A stretch of 64,000 nucleotides of DNA from JAURVT01 sp049059935 (GCF_049059935.1 NZ_JBMGQR010000012.1:20305-84304), one strand, 5' to 3'. Shown: positions 10,096 to 18,486, numbered from the stretch's first letter. Notes: generated from the sequence alone by a model not told the origin. A program made the numbers and translations.

Positions 10096-10980
10096 TCAGA
10101 CGACGGAGGTCATCAGGTCGTGCGCGCCGTCGGGGCGGGCGGCCTCGAAGTAGAACCGCGTGCGGCCGTCCTCGAGCGGCACCGCCGAGACGTAGCGCAG
10201 CGCACCGTCCGCGTGCGGGGACGACAGGCGCACCTCGTCGCTCGGCACCAGCACGCCGTCGCGCTCGACGGCCAGGCCCGTGGTCTCGAACCAGTTGGAC
10301 TCCGCGTCGGGGCGTCCGTCGTAGAGCACGGTGAGCGGCTCGTGCGACAGCACCGCCGTCACGCGGGCGCCGCGGGCGTCCCACTCGCCCGGACGTCCGG
10401 CGAGCACCTCCCCCGCGTCGGTCCACGACAGGCCGTCGACGCTGGTGGCGTGGCGCGTGGTCATCCGGTCCTCGGCCCCGGGCACGTCGAGCGGGTGGCA
10501 GCAGACCCACAGGTGCCAACCGTCCTCGCGGTGCTCGACGACGGGGTCCTTGACGGCGACGAGGTCGTCGCCAGGCAGCACGACCCGGCGCTCCCCCGTG
10601 GCCAGGCCCTCGGGCGTGGGCGCGGTGAGCGAGTCGATCCACCAGTGCTTGGAGCCGGGCGTGGCGCACGAGAGGTAGAGCCGCCAGCCCACGCCGGGCA
10701 CGGGCACCAGGACGGGTCGCTCGAACGACTCGGCGTCGAAGTCCTCGCGACGCACCTCGGCGACGGGCCTGAAGGCCACCCCGTCGTCGGACCGTGCGAC
10801 GACGACGGACACGCCGCGCCCCGACGTCAGCGGCCGGCGGACGCGGTAGGTGAGCCAGACGACGCCGTCGACGAGGACGGCGCTGGAGCCGCCCGACCAG
10901 TGGCCGGGGCCCGGCCCGGGGGCCGGCACGACCACCGTCGCACCGTCGAAGCGGGGCAGGGGGACGGTCGTCACGCTCAC
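10096..10980 (-). CDS. GH43/GH32-like beta-propeller glycosidase-fold protein
   Basis: A 294-residue cytoplasmic-looking protein with repeated blade motifs typical of five-bladed propeller glycosidases (DGVVWLTYRVR, RLYLSCATPGSKHWWID, WHLWVCCHPLD, LTVLYDGRPD, TRFYFEAARPDG). Acidic residues on the blades (DDLVAVKDPVV) could serve catalysis, but the family is not fixed. No signal peptide is present, so it may act on internal sugars. The GTG at 10980 is chosen for its leaderless promoter; a TTG at 10998 is the alternative. Divergent from the DUF202 gene, with both -10 boxes in a 52-base gap. Confidence 0.7.
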   Translation of the reverse strand: MSVTTVPLPRFDGATVVVPAPGPGPGHWSGGSSAVLVDGVVWLTYRVRRPLTSGRGVSVVVARSDDGVAFRPVAEVRREDFDAESFERPVLVPVPGVGWRLYLSCATPGSKHWWIDSLTAPTPEGLATGERRVVLPGDDLVAVKDPVVEHREDGWHLWVCCHPLDVPGAEDRMTTRHATSVDGLSWTDAGEVLAGRPGEWDARGARVTAVLSHEPLTVLYDGRPDAESNWFETTGLAVERDGVLVPSDEVRLSSPHADGALRYVSAVPLEDGRTRFYFEAARPDGAHDLMTSVV

Positions 10981-10987
10981 CGCCCGA

Positions 10988-11025
10988 ACTCTACTCAACG
11001 GCTCGAGAATGGCCCGGCGTACATT
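10988..11025. promoter_or_regulatory. Divergent leaderless promoters
   Basis: TAGAGT on the minus strand (10988-10993) is 7 bases before the GTG at 10980. TACATT on the plus strand (11020-11025) is 7 bases before the GTG at 11033. The two -10 boxes are only 26 bases apart, so the two promoters probably compete for polymerase. Confidence 0.5.
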
Positions 11026-11032
11026 GCGGCTC

Positions 11033-11371
11033 GTGGCCCAGGAGACCGAACCGGTGGACTACCGATTCACGCTCGCGAACGAGCGGACGTACCTCGCCTA
11101 CGTGCGCACGGCGCTCGCGCTGATCGTCGCCGGCGTCGCCCTGCTGCACGCCGAGACGTTCCTCGGGCCGTCGTCGCAGACCCGTCCGGTCGGTGTGGTG
11201 CTGATGGCCGTCGGCATCCTCGTGACGGGCGCCGGCTACTTCCGCTGGCGGTCCAACGAGCGCCGCATCGCCTCCGGCGAGCCGCTGGCGCCGACCTGGA
11301 TCCCCGCCGTCCTGGCGGTCACCCTGATCGCGCTCGGGCTGCTGTCGGCGGTCCTCGCGTTCATCGGCTGA
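11033..11371 (+). CDS. DUF202 (YidH-like) membrane protein, 112 aa
   Basis: A small three-helix membrane protein. The family motif RFTLANERTYLAYVRTALALI (split here: RFTLANERTYLAY, about residues 11-23, then VRTALALI in TM1) is clear, and two more hydrophobic helices follow (about 46-65 and 90-110). The biochemical role of DUF202 proteins is not settled. The GTG at 11033 is chosen over the ATG at 11009 because TACATT lies 7 bases upstream. The ung gene follows 21 bases later with its own -10 box. Confidence 0.85.
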   Translation: MAQETEPVDYRFTLANERTYLAYVRTALALIVAGVALLHAETFLGPSSQTRPVGVVLMAVGILVTGAGYFRWRSNERRIASGEPLAPTWIPAVLAVTLIALGLLSAVLAFIG

Positions 11372-11379
11372 CGCCGCCC

Positions 11380-11385
11380 TAGGCT
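11380..11385 (+). promoter_or_regulatory. Leaderless -10 element for ung
   Basis: TAGGCT, 7 bases before the ung ATG at 11393. Confidence 0.5.
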
Positions 11386-11392
11386 GGCGGGC

Positions 11393-12067
11393 ATGCCGCG
11401 TCCCCTGAGCGAGATCGTCGCCCCCGACTGGGCCGAGGCCCTCGAGCCCGTCGCGGGCACCGTCGCCGAGCTGGGCGAGTTCCTGCGCGGCGAGGTGGCC
11501 GCCGGTCGCGGCTACCTGCCGTCCGGCGAGAACGTGCTGCGGGCGTTCGTCGAGCCGCTGTCGTCGGTGCGCGTGCTGGTCGTCGGCCAGGACCCCTACC
11601 CGACGCCCGGGCACGCCGTCGGGCTCTCGTTCTCCGTCGGCGCCGACGTGCGTCCGGTGCCCAAGAGCCTGGCCAACATCTTCACCGAGATGGAGTCCGA
11701 CCTCGGCGTGCCGCGGCCCACCAGCGGCGACCTCTCGCCCTGGACCCGACAGGGCGTCCTGCTGCTGAACCGCGTGCTGACCGTGCAGCCCGGGGAGTCC
11801 GGCAGCCACCGCCGCAAGGGCTGGGAGTCGGTGACCGAGCAGGCGATCGCCGCGCTGGTCGCCCGGCCCGAGCCGCTCGTCGCGCTGCTCTGGGGCCGCG
11901 ACGCGCAGTCGCTGAAGCCGATGCTCGGCGACACGCCGGTCGTCGAGAGCGTGCACCCGAGCCCGTTGTCGGCGTCGCGCGGGTTCTTCGGGTCGCGTCC
12001 GTTCAGCCGCGTCAACGAGCATCTGGTGGCCCTGGGCGCCGAACCGGTGGACTGGCGGCTGCCGTGA
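11393..12067 (+). CDS. ung: Uracil-DNA glycosylase (family 1)
   Basis: Removes uracil from DNA as the first step of base-excision repair. The water-activating loop GQDPYPTPGHAVGLSFSV (about residues 64-81) contains the catalytic Asp, and the C-terminal HPSPLSASRGFFG carries the catalytic His and the DNA-intercalating loop. LLLNRVLTVQ and LLWGRDAQ, parts of the uracil pocket and core, are also present. 224 residues is the normal length. It lies close behind DUF202 but has its own promoter. Confidence 0.97.
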   Translation: MPRPLSEIVAPDWAEALEPVAGTVAELGEFLRGEVAAGRGYLPSGENVLRAFVEPLSSVRVLVVGQDPYPTPGHAVGLSFSVGADVRPVPKSLANIFTEMESDLGVPRPTSGDLSPWTRQGVLLLNRVLTVQPGESGSHRRKGWESVTEQAIAALVARPEPLVALLWGRDAQSLKPMLGDTPVVESVHPSPLSASRGFFGSRPFSRVNEHLVALGAEPVDWRLP

Positions 12068-12117
12068 CGTGGCGCGCACCGGGCGTCCGTCGTCGGGTGT
12101 GGCCGATGGACGACCGA

Positions 12118-12123
12118 TAGCCT
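12118..12123 (+). promoter_or_regulatory. -10 element of the AI-2E transporter gene
   Basis: TAGCCT about 49 bases before the GTG at 12173. The leader contains a short hairpin (CGGGGCC, 5-base loop, GGCCCCG at 12133-12151) and a GGAGGGGGAG ribosome site. The hairpin could also end ung transcripts. Confidence 0.4.
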
Positions 12124-12172
12124 GACGGGTCACGGGGCCACCACGGCCCCGGTCACGGAGGGGGAGCACGAC

Positions 12173-13432
12173 GTGAGCAGCGCAGAGGTCCGCGACCGCG
12201 CCACGGTCTACGAGGCGGCGTTCCGTCGGACCGCGCGCGCGAGCTGGCGCCTGGTCGGCGTCACCCTCGCCCTCGTCGTTCTCGGCCTGGTGGTCAAGTA
12301 CGCCTGGGTCGTCATCTTCCCGGTCGTGATGGCGCTGATCCTCACCACGGTGCTCGGCCCGCCGGCGGCCTTCCTGCGCAGGCGCAAGGTGCCCAGCGCC
12401 CTGGCCGCCCTGATCTCGGTGGTGTCGTTTCTCGTCATCGTCTTCGGCAGCTTCGCGCTGCTGGCGCCGTCGGTTGCGGGCCAGGTCGGCGACATCGCCA
12501 GCTCGGCGGTCAGCGGCCTGCAGCGCGTGCAGACCTGGGTGAGCGACGGCCCGCTCAACGTCTCCAGCGACCAGGTGGACCGGGCGATCAACGCGCTCCA
12601 GGAGCGGGTGCAGGACAGCGCGGCGGCCATCGGCTCGGGCGTCTTCTCGACGCTCAGCGCGGCGACGTCGGCGATCATCAACCTCGTCGTCATCCTCATG
12701 CTGACGTTCTTCTTCTCCAAGGACGGCCACAAGTTCCTGCCGTGGGTCACCCGCATCGGCGGCGCCCGCGTCGGCGGCCACCTGTGCGAGATCCTCCGTC
12801 GCTGCTGGAAGACGCTCGGCGGCTTCATCCGCACCCAGGGCCTGGTCAGCCTCATCGACGCCGTGCTCATCGGCGCCGGGCTGCTCATCCTCGACGTGCC
12901 GCTGGCCATCCCGCTCGCCGTCATCACGTTCTTCGGCGGGTTCATCCCCATCGTCGGCGCGTTCGTCAGCGGCGCGCTCGCGGTGCTCGTCTCGCTCGTC
13001 ACCAACGACGTCCAGACGGCCCTGATCGTGGTGGCGATCATCGTCGCCGTGCAGCAGCTCGAGGGCAACGTGCTCTCGCCGTGGCTGCAGGGCAAGACGA
13101 TGAACCTGCACGCGGCGGTCGTCCTGCTGTCCGTCACCGCCGGCGGCACCCTGTTCGGCATCACCGGCGCGTTCCTCGCCGTGCCCGCCGCCGCCACGGC
13201 CGCCGAGCTGCTCCGCTACCTGATCGAGCAGACCGACGAGGCCGTCGACGAGGCCGCCCCCGCCGTCGACGCCGTCGGCTCCATCCCTCCCCCGCGCGGC
13301 GACGAGCTCCCCTCCGAGGCCGAGACCGCCGCCGAGGCCCGCCGCATCCGCGACGAGGAGGCCGCCTCCGGTGACGACGTCGAGGTGGCCAAGACCACCG
13401 ACGAGCCGCGGTCGGGGACCAAGCGGTCCTGA
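12173..13432 (+). CDS. AI-2E family (PerM-type) transporter, 419 aa
   Basis: About eight membrane segments between residues 25 and 345, with the family core near the end: GGFIPIVGAFVSGALAVLVSL, here broken as GGFIPIVGAF and SGALAVLVSL, and the EGNVLSPWLQGKTMNLH loop. The family contains TqsA-like AI-2 exporters and Na+/H+ antiporters, so the transported species is open. The C-terminal 70 residues are acidic, Ala/Glu-rich and cytoplasmic. GTG start with a strong GGAGGGGGAG site. Translation ends just before the tandem-repeat region. Confidence 0.9.
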   Translation: MSSAEVRDRATVYEAAFRRTARASWRLVGVTLALVVLGLVVKYAWVVIFPVVMALILTTVLGPPAAFLRRRKVPSALAALISVVSFLVIVFGSFALLAPSVAGQVGDIASSAVSGLQRVQTWVSDGPLNVSSDQVDRAINALQERVQDSAAAIGSGVFSTLSAATSAIINLVVILMLTFFFSKDGHKFLPWVTRIGGARVGGHLCEILRRCWKTLGGFIRTQGLVSLIDAVLIGAGLLILDVPLAIPLAVITFFGGFIPIVGAFVSGALAVLVSLVTNDVQTALIVVAIIVAVQQLEGNVLSPWLQGKTMNLHAAVVLLSVTAGGTLFGITGAFLAVPAAATAAELLRYLIEQTDEAVDEAAPAVDAVGSIPPPRGDELPSEAETAAEARRIRDEEAASGDDVEVAKTTDEPRSGTKRS

Positions 13433-13450
13433 CGCCGGCGGTGGGGTCGG

Positions 13451-13998
13451 GTGCGGCGCCGCGGGGGGGCTCGCCGACAGGCACCGAGGGACGGGTGGGC
13501 GTGGCCTGCTCGCCGCGGCCGGCCACTCGTCTCGGTGGGTGGACCGCCACGCCTCACCGGCACCAACCGTCACACCGACCGTGGCAGACGGTCGCGACCC
13601 ACGGTGAATTCACCACGGGAAGCGACTGCTTGCCGTGGTCCGCACTCGACCGTCTCACCCCACGAGACGTGCAGCCAGCCGCCAACCCGATCCGCCGCAG
13701 ACCCCCGTCCGTAGGTGCGCCCTTCCGGGTGCGGCGCCGCGGGGCGGCTCGCCGGCAGTCACCGAGGGACGGGTGGGCGTGGCCTGCGCGCCGCGGCCGG
13801 CCACTCGTCTCGATGGGTGGACCGCCACACCTCACCGGCACCAGTAGCCACACCGACCGCGGCAAACGGTCGCGACCCGCGGTGAATTCACCATGGGAAG
13901 CGACTGCTTGCCGTGGTCCGCGCCCGACCGTCTCACCCCACGAGACCCGCAGCCGGCCGCCGGCCCGATCCACCGCAGACCCCGTCCGTAGGTGCGCC
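13451..13998. repeat. 278-bp noncoding tandem repeat, two copies
   Basis: Copy 1 (13451-13721) and copy 2 (13729-13998) align end to end with about 24 differences and one indel (roughly 90% identity). Both begin GTGCGGCGCCGCGGGG and end GTAGGTGCGCC. Each contains the perfect palindrome GGTGAATTCACC (near 13603-13614 and 13881-13892), flanked at both ends by CCC and GGG. Differences are spread over all codon positions, and no frame with a start site runs through both copies. The 620-base stretch 13433-14053 therefore holds no supported gene. Confidence 0.85.
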
Positions 13999-14053
13999 CG
14001 TCGTCGTCGGAGCACCCCTGCGAGCGGAAGCGCTCGGTGGTCGGGAGGCCCGG

Positions 14054-14126
14054 AGCCGGTGACAGGAATCGAACCCGCGACATCTTCTTTACAAGAGAAG
14101 CGCTCTACCGTCTGAGCTACACCGGC
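14054..14126 (-). tRNA. tRNA-Thr (anticodon TGT)
   Basis: A full cloverleaf on the minus strand. Acceptor GCCGGTG pairs with CACCGGC; there is a D-arm with AGCTCAGACGGTAGAGC, anticodon loop CTTGTAA (TGT at 14093-14091, reading ACA) and T-arm GGGTTCGATTCC. The 3' CCA is not encoded, as expected in many actinobacteria. Transcription heads toward the tandem repeat. Confidence 0.95.
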
Positions 14127-14149
14127 GACGCGCCCGTGGGCGCGGCACC

Positions 14150-14155
14150 ATCGTA
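14150..14155 (-). promoter_or_regulatory. -10 element of tRNA-Thr
   Basis: TACGAT on the minus strand, 23 bases before the mature tRNA 5' end, leaving a short 5' leader for RNase P. Confidence 0.5.
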
Positions 14156-14298
14156 GGGCCGACGTCACCGGCAGCCCGCTGCGCCCGTCCGGCCCGCACC
14201 CCGGCCCACCGGGAGAATCTGCGTCGACGCGGCATGGGCGGCCATATGCCGATTCCTCGGTGGACCCGCCGGCCCCGACGGCTGGGAGACTGGACCGC

Positions 14299-15516
14299 AT
14301 GCCGATCCGCGTGCTGGCCACCCGCCCGTCGAAGGAGATCCTGGCGCTGCCGTGGGACCGGCCACTGGCGCAGTGGGGCGACCGCTACGAGGTGCCGCTC
14401 GCCCGCGGCATCCACCGCCACGTGGTGCGGTTCGTGCAGCTGGGGCCCGAGGTGGTGGTGATCAAGGAGACGCGGGAGCGGTACGCGCTCGGCGAGTACC
14501 AGATGCTGCGCAACCTCGGACGCCTCAACCTGCCGGTCGTCGAGCCGTGGGGGGTGGTCACCGGACGCGAGGACGCCGGCGGTCATCCGATCGAGCCGGC
14601 GCTCGTCACCCGGCACCTGTCACGCTCCCTGCCCTACCGCGCGCTGTTCTCCTCGCACCTGCAGGACGACACGCTCGAGCGGGTGATCGACGCGCTCGTG
14701 GTGCTGCTCGTCCGGCTGCACCTCGACGGGTTCTTCTGGGGCGACTGCTCGCTGTCCAACACGCTGTTCCGACGCAGCGCGGGCGAGTTCGCGGCGTACC
14801 TCGTGGACGCCGAGACCGGCGAGCTGCACGACAGCCTCACCGACGGCCAGCGCGACCACGACCTCGACCTGCTGCGCACCAACGTCTTCGGCGAGCTGCT
14901 CGACCTGCAGGCCGGCGGGCTCATCGCCGAGGACTTCGACGGGATCGAGGTCGTCGACCGCATCCGCGAGCGGTACGACGAGCTGTGGCACGAGCTCACC
15001 GGCGTGGAGGAGTTCGACCTGGACGAGATGTGGCGCATCGAGCAGCGGATCGCGCGGCTCAACACCGTGGGGTTCGACGTCGACGAGCTCGACGTCGTCA
15101 CCGACGTGGGCGGCGCCACGGTGCGCATCCAGCCCAAGGTGGTCGAGGCCGAGCACCACGCGCGACGCCTGCAGGGCCTCACCGGCCTGGACCTCGACGA
15201 GCCCCAGGCCCGCCGCCTGCTCAACGACCTCGACGCGTTCACCGCGGCCCACGAGCTGCAGGAGCAGGACCCGATGATCGTCGCGCACCGCTGGCTGAAC
15301 GAGGTCTACCGCCCGATCGAGGCGCTGCTGCCGGCCGACCTCCGCGCCACCGTCGAGACGCCCGAGGCGTTCCACCAGGTGCTCGAACACCGCTGGTTCC
15401 TGTCCGAGCGGGCCAGCCACGAGGTGAGCCTGGACGACGCCGCGCGCGACTACGTCGCCACGGTCCTGCCCGACGTCGCGAGCAGGATCCGGGCGGCGGA
15501 GACGTCGGTGGACTAG
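14299..15516 (+). CDS. DUF4032 protein, kinase-like fold, 405 aa
   Basis: An actinobacterial DUF4032 protein whose N-terminal 200 residues look like a lipopolysaccharide-kinase/protein-kinase-like fold: VVVIKETRERYALGEYQML (lysine and Glu), then a catalytic-loop-like HLDGFFWGDCSLSNTLF and YLVDAETGEL with a metal-type Asp. The C-terminal half is helical, with TVRIQPKVVEAEHHA. The substrate is unknown. The ATG at 14299 is used; GAGACT 7 bases upstream fits the leaderless spacing, though with a weak hexamer. It converges with the MhqD-like gene and shares 4 bases with it. Confidence 0.75.
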   Translation: MPIRVLATRPSKEILALPWDRPLAQWGDRYEVPLARGIHRHVVRFVQLGPEVVVIKETRERYALGEYQMLRNLGRLNLPVVEPWGVVTGREDAGGHPIEPALVTRHLSRSLPYRALFSSHLQDDTLERVIDALVVLLVRLHLDGFFWGDCSLSNTLFRRSAGEFAAYLVDAETGELHDSLTDGQRDHDLDLLRTNVFGELLDLQAGGLIAEDFDGIEVVDRIRERYDELWHELTGVEEFDLDEMWRIEQRIARLNTVGFDVDELDVVTDVGGATVRIQPKVVEAEHHARRLQGLTGLDLDEPQARRLLNDLDAFTAAHELQEQDPMIVAHRWLNEVYRPIEALLPADLRATVETPEAFHQVLEHRWFLSERASHEVSLDDAARDYVATVLPDVASRIRAAETSVD

Positions 15517-16139
15517 GCCGACAGGCGCGCGGCGATCCGCGGCAGCACCGCGGGGTCGAGCTGGTGCCCGCCCGGGTGCGGCAGCTCGGTGACGTCGGCG
15601 CCGCGCCCGCGCAGCTGCGCGACCAGCGTCTCGGTGTGCCAGGCGGTGGCCATCGGGTCGCGGTCGCCGTTCGACACCACGACGGGACGACCGGCGAGGT
15701 CCGGGCCGCCCGGCACCTCGGCGAAGGGAACCATGGCCGCGAGCAGGACGGCGCCGGCCAGCACCTCGGGGCGCCGCATCAGCAGCGCGGAGGCGATGTT
15801 GGCGCCGTTGGAGAAGCCCACCGCGACCCACGCCCCCGGCGCGACGCCGTGCTCGGCCGACGCCGCCGTGACGAAGTCGGCCAGCTCGTCGGTGCGCTCG
15901 CGCAGGTCGTCCTCGTCGAAGACGCCCTCGCGCAGGCGGCGGAAGAAGCGCGGCATCGGCCCCTCCATCACGGTGCCGCGCGGCGACAGCACCGCCGCAC
16001 CCGGCGACAGGTGCTCGCGCAGCGGCAGCAGGTCGTGCTCGTCGCCGCCGGTGCCGTGCAGGAGCAGCAGCGGCGGGCCGGACGCGTCCTCCTCGGCCGG
16101 CAGGAAGACGTGCGGACGCTCGAGCGTCGCGCCGGTCAC
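15513..16139 (-). CDS. Carboxylesterase/phospholipase, MhqD-like
   Basis: A 208-residue alpha/beta hydrolase of the phospholipase/carboxylesterase family: oxyanion loop LLLLHGTGGDEHDLLPL (about residues 22-38), nucleophile elbow GFSNGANIAS (Ser near 108), a NGDRDP acid loop and a GGHQLD histidine. In Bacillus the homologous MhqD acts with the MhqO ring-cleaving dioxygenase in quinone/hydroquinone resistance. Here the GTG start overlaps the dioxygenase stop by 4 bases, so the same pairing holds. The tail overlaps the DUF4032 stop. Confidence 0.88.
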   Translation of the reverse strand: MTGATLERPHVFLPAEEDASGPPLLLLHGTGGDEHDLLPLREHLSPGAAVLSPRGTVMEGPMPRFFRRLREGVFDEDDLRERTDELADFVTAASAEHGVAPGAWVAVGFSNGANIASALLMRRPEVLAGAVLLAAMVPFAEVPGGPDLAGRPVVVSNGDRDPMATAWHTETLVAQLRGRGADVTELPHPGGHQLDPAVLPRIAARLSA

Positions 16140-17077
16140 GGGACGTCCAGCGGGGGCAGCGCGGCCGCGATCTGCTCGCGGCTCGGCTCGAGCCACGGCG
16201 GCAGCTTCAGCGCGCGGCCCAGCTCGAGCAGCGGCTCGTCGATGTCGAAGCCGGGGGTGTCGGTGGCGATCTCGAACAGCACGCCGCCGGGCTCGCGGAA
16301 GTAGATCGACTTGAAGTACTGGCGGTCGCGGATGTCGGTGACCTGGACGCCACGCGACTGCAGCTCGTGCTGCCACTGCGTCATCGTGTCGAGGTCGGGC
16401 GCACGGAAGGCGATGTGGTGGACGGTGCCACCGGCCTGCCAGCCGCGGTCCTGGACACCGGCGGCGACGTCGACGAGCGCTCCCGTGCCGCCCTCGCCCA
16501 TGCCGAACCGGGTCCGGTCGCCGTCCTCGCCGGTGAGGTCCATGCCGAGCAGGTCGGTGAGCATCGACGCGGACGGGTCGAGCTGCTTCTGCGACATCGT
16601 GACGGCGTGCAGCCCGCGCACGGCGTGCTCGGCGGGGATGTCGGCCACGCCGTCCCAGCCCGAGCGGTGGTCGCCGTCGGAGGCGACGAGGTCGATGACC
16701 ATGCCGTCGGGGTCGCGGAAGGAGATCACGTCCTCGCCGTCACGGCTGACCGGCGAGTCGACGTCGACGCCGCGGTCCTTGAGGCGCTCGTGCCACCAGC
16801 CCATCGAGGAGCCGGGCACGCTGAACGCCGTGGAGGTGGTCATGCCCGCGCCCTGGCGTCCCTGCGGCACGTCGGGCCACGGGAAGAAGGTGAGGATGCT
16901 CGACGGGCTGCCGTGCTCGTCGCCGTAGTACAGGTGGTACGTGTCGGGAGAGTCGAAGTTGACCGTCTGCTTGATCAGGCGGAGCCCGAGCGCGCGGGTG
17001 TAGAAGTCGACGTTGGCCTGCGGGTCGGACGCGATGGCGGTGACGTGGTGCAGTCCCTGCGGGGCGACGGTGGTCAT
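16136..17077 (-). CDS. Ring-cleaving dioxygenase, MhqO-like
   Basis: Two vicinal-oxygen-chelate modules (about residues 8-130 and 150-290) in a 313-residue protein. Metal-ligand motifs are GLHHVTAIASD (His near residue 10), GTVHHIAFRAPD (His in module 2) and GGVLFEIATD (Glu). It is predicted to open hydroquinone or catechol rings using a bound metal and O2. The start at 17077 has an AGGAGG ribosome site. First gene of a two-gene unit with the MhqD-like esterase. No MarR-type regulator gene is adjacent. Confidence 0.9.
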   Translation of the reverse strand: MTTVAPQGLHHVTAIASDPQANVDFYTRALGLRLIKQTVNFDSPDTYHLYYGDEHGSPSSILTFFPWPDVPQGRQGAGMTTSTAFSVPGSSMGWWHERLKDRGVDVDSPVSRDGEDVISFRDPDGMVIDLVASDGDHRSGWDGVADIPAEHAVRGLHAVTMSQKQLDPSASMLTDLLGMDLTGEDGDRTRFGMGEGGTGALVDVAAGVQDRGWQAGGTVHHIAFRAPDLDTMTQWQHELQSRGVQVTDIRDRQYFKSIYFREPGGVLFEIATDTPGFDIDEPLLELGRALKLPPWLEPSREQIAAALPPLDVP

Positions 17078-17101
17078 GGTGCCTCCTGGGTCGAAGACCA
17101 C

Positions 17102-17116
17102 TAATTTAACATTCAA
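17102..17116 (-). promoter_or_regulatory. AT-rich promoter/operator candidate for the mhqO-mhqD unit
   Basis: The stretch ATTTAACATTCAA contains two TTNAA units 7 bases apart and is nearly GC-free in a very GC-rich region. It lies 25-40 bases before the dioxygenase start and could hold the promoter and a MarR-type operator. Confidence 0.3.
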
Positions 17117-17216
17117 CCACCGGCGCCGCAATCGGAGGACCGGTGCCGACGCGCCCGGAATGCCCGACCGGGGTCGTACGTTGGAGAGGCATCCACCGAC
17201 GACCAGAGGAGCGACC

Positions 17217-17603
17217 ATGAGCAACGACACCGCCTTCGACCTCGGTGCGCTGTACGAGTCCAACCCGTACCTGGCCTTCCGCGCCGCCGAGGACCTGCTC
17301 CAGCAGCGTCAGCCGCGCGAGGCCGCCCGCGTCGCCGAGCACGTCGTCGAGCACGACCCCGACAACGCCGCCGCGTGGGAGCTGCTCGGTCGCGCGCGCT
17401 TCGCCGCGGCCTGGCTCACCCCGGCCGAGGAGGCGTTCCGCCGGCTCGTCGAGCTCGAGCCCACCAGCGGCTGGGCGCACACCGCGCTCGGGCTCACCCT
17501 CGACCGCCAGAGCCGGCACCGCGAGGGCGCCGTCTTCCACAAGATGGCCGTCGCCATGGGCGAGGAGCCGGCCCGTCCGGTGCTGGTCGCGTCCGAGGAC
17601 TGA
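17217..17603 (+). CDS. TPR-repeat protein, 128 aa
   Basis: A small cytoplasmic helical protein with two to three tetratricopeptide units (LYESNPYLAFRAAEDLLQ, then WELLGRARFAAAWLTPAEEA and WAHTALGLTLDRQ). TPRs mediate protein contacts; no enzyme domain is present. AGAGGAG ribosome site before the ATG at 17217. Divergent from the mhqO-like gene, with 139 bases between the starts. The partner is unknown. Confidence 0.8.
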   Translation: MSNDTAFDLGALYESNPYLAFRAAEDLLQQRQPREAARVAEHVVEHDPDNAAAWELLGRARFAAAWLTPAEEAFRRLVELEPTSGWAHTALGLTLDRQSRHREGAVFHKMAVAMGEEPARPVLVASED

Positions 17604-17610
17604 CTCGTCC

Positions 17611-17616
17611 TAGGGT
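17611..17616 (+). promoter_or_regulatory. Leaderless -10 element for the ATP-grasp gene
   Basis: TAGGGT, 6 bases before the ATG at 17623, immediately after the TPR gene. Confidence 0.5.
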
Positions 17617-17622
17617 CGCGCC

Positions 17623-18486
17623 ATGAGTGTGCGCATCGCCCTGGCCACCGCACGCGAGGTGGCCGACCTCGACGACGAGGGGAAGCTGCTGGCGTCGGCC
17701 CTGCGGGAACGCGGGGCCGACGTCACGGCGGCGGTCTGGGACGACGCGGGCGTCGACTGGTCCGGGTTCGACCTCGTCGTCGTCCGCTCGACGTGGGACT
17801 ACGCCACCCGCGTGGCCGAGTTCCTCGCCTGGGCCGAGGACGTCGAGGCCGTCACCGGCCTGGCGAACCCGCTGCCACTGCTGCGCTGGACCACCGACAA
17901 GCACTACCTGCTCGACCTCGCCGACGCCGGCGTGCCGATCGTCCCGTCGGAGTTCCTCGAGCCCGGTGACGACCCCACCCACGGCCTGCTCGACGTCGAG
18001 CACGTCGTCAAGCCGGCGGTGTCGGCCGGCTCCAAGGACACCCTGCTGCTCGGCGCCCACGAGGCGGACCGGTCGCGCGCCCATGCCGCACGCCTGCTCG
18101 ACGAGGGGCGCAGCGTGCTCGTCCAGCCGTACGTGGCCGAGGTCGACGAGGCGGGCGAGACGGCGGTCGTGACGGTCGACGGCGACGCGTCGCACGCCAT
18201 CCGCAAGGGCGCGATCCTGCAGCGCGGCGGCGACCTCGTCGAGGGCCTGTTCGCCCCCGAGGACATCACCGCGCGGGAGCCGAGCGACGACGAGGTCGCG
18301 GTCGCCGAGCGCGCGCTGGCCGCGGTCCCCGGCGGTGTGACACCCCTCTACGCACGCGTCGACCTGCTGCCGACCCCCGACGGACCCGTGGTGCTCGAGC
18401 TCGAGATGGCCGAGCCGTCCCTGTTCCTCGGCTTCGCCGACGGCGCCGCCGACCGCCTGGCCGACGCGGTCCTGCGACGGGCCTGA
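17623..18486 (+). CDS. ATP-grasp domain protein, 287 aa
   Basis: A glutathione-synthetase-like ATP-grasp protein. The N-terminal part has ALATAREVADLDDEGKLL and VVVRSTWDY; the ATP-grasp core includes HVVKPAVSAGSKDTLLL (nucleotide lysine), VQPYVAEV and VLELEMAEPSLF with metal-binding Glu residues. Such enzymes ligate a carboxylate to an amine or thiol using ATP; the substrate here is unknown. It has a leaderless start and no operon partner downstream. Confidence 0.82.
   Translation: MSVRIALATAREVADLDDEGKLLASALRERGADVTAAVWDDAGVDWSGFDLVVVRSTWDYATRVAEFLAWAEDVEAVTGLANPLPLLRWTTDKHYLLDLADAGVPIVPSEFLEPGDDPTHGLLDVEHVVKPAVSAGSKDTLLLGAHEADRSRAHAARLLDEGRSVLVQPYVAEVDEAGETAVVTVDGDASHAIRKGAILQRGGDLVEGLFAPEDITAREPSDDEVAVAERALAAVPGGVTPLYARVDLLPTPDGPVVLELEMAEPSLFLGFADGAADRLADAVLRRA

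Noticed and set aside
10991..13573. An 860-codon open frame on the minus strand across DUF202, ung and the AI-2E transporter
   Set aside because: Antisense to conserved genes, low-complexity charged composition and no recognisable domain.
14231..14252. CGGCAT/ATGCCG inverted repeat upstream of the DUF4032 gene
   Set aside because: Short arms with a 10-base loop and no relation to the predicted -10 box; could be chance in this composition.
13554..14321. Open frames of 200-255 codons through the tandem repeat and tRNA
   Set aside because: They run through the tRNA gene, lack ribosome sites or leaderless boxes, and substitutions between repeat copies are not biased to third positions.
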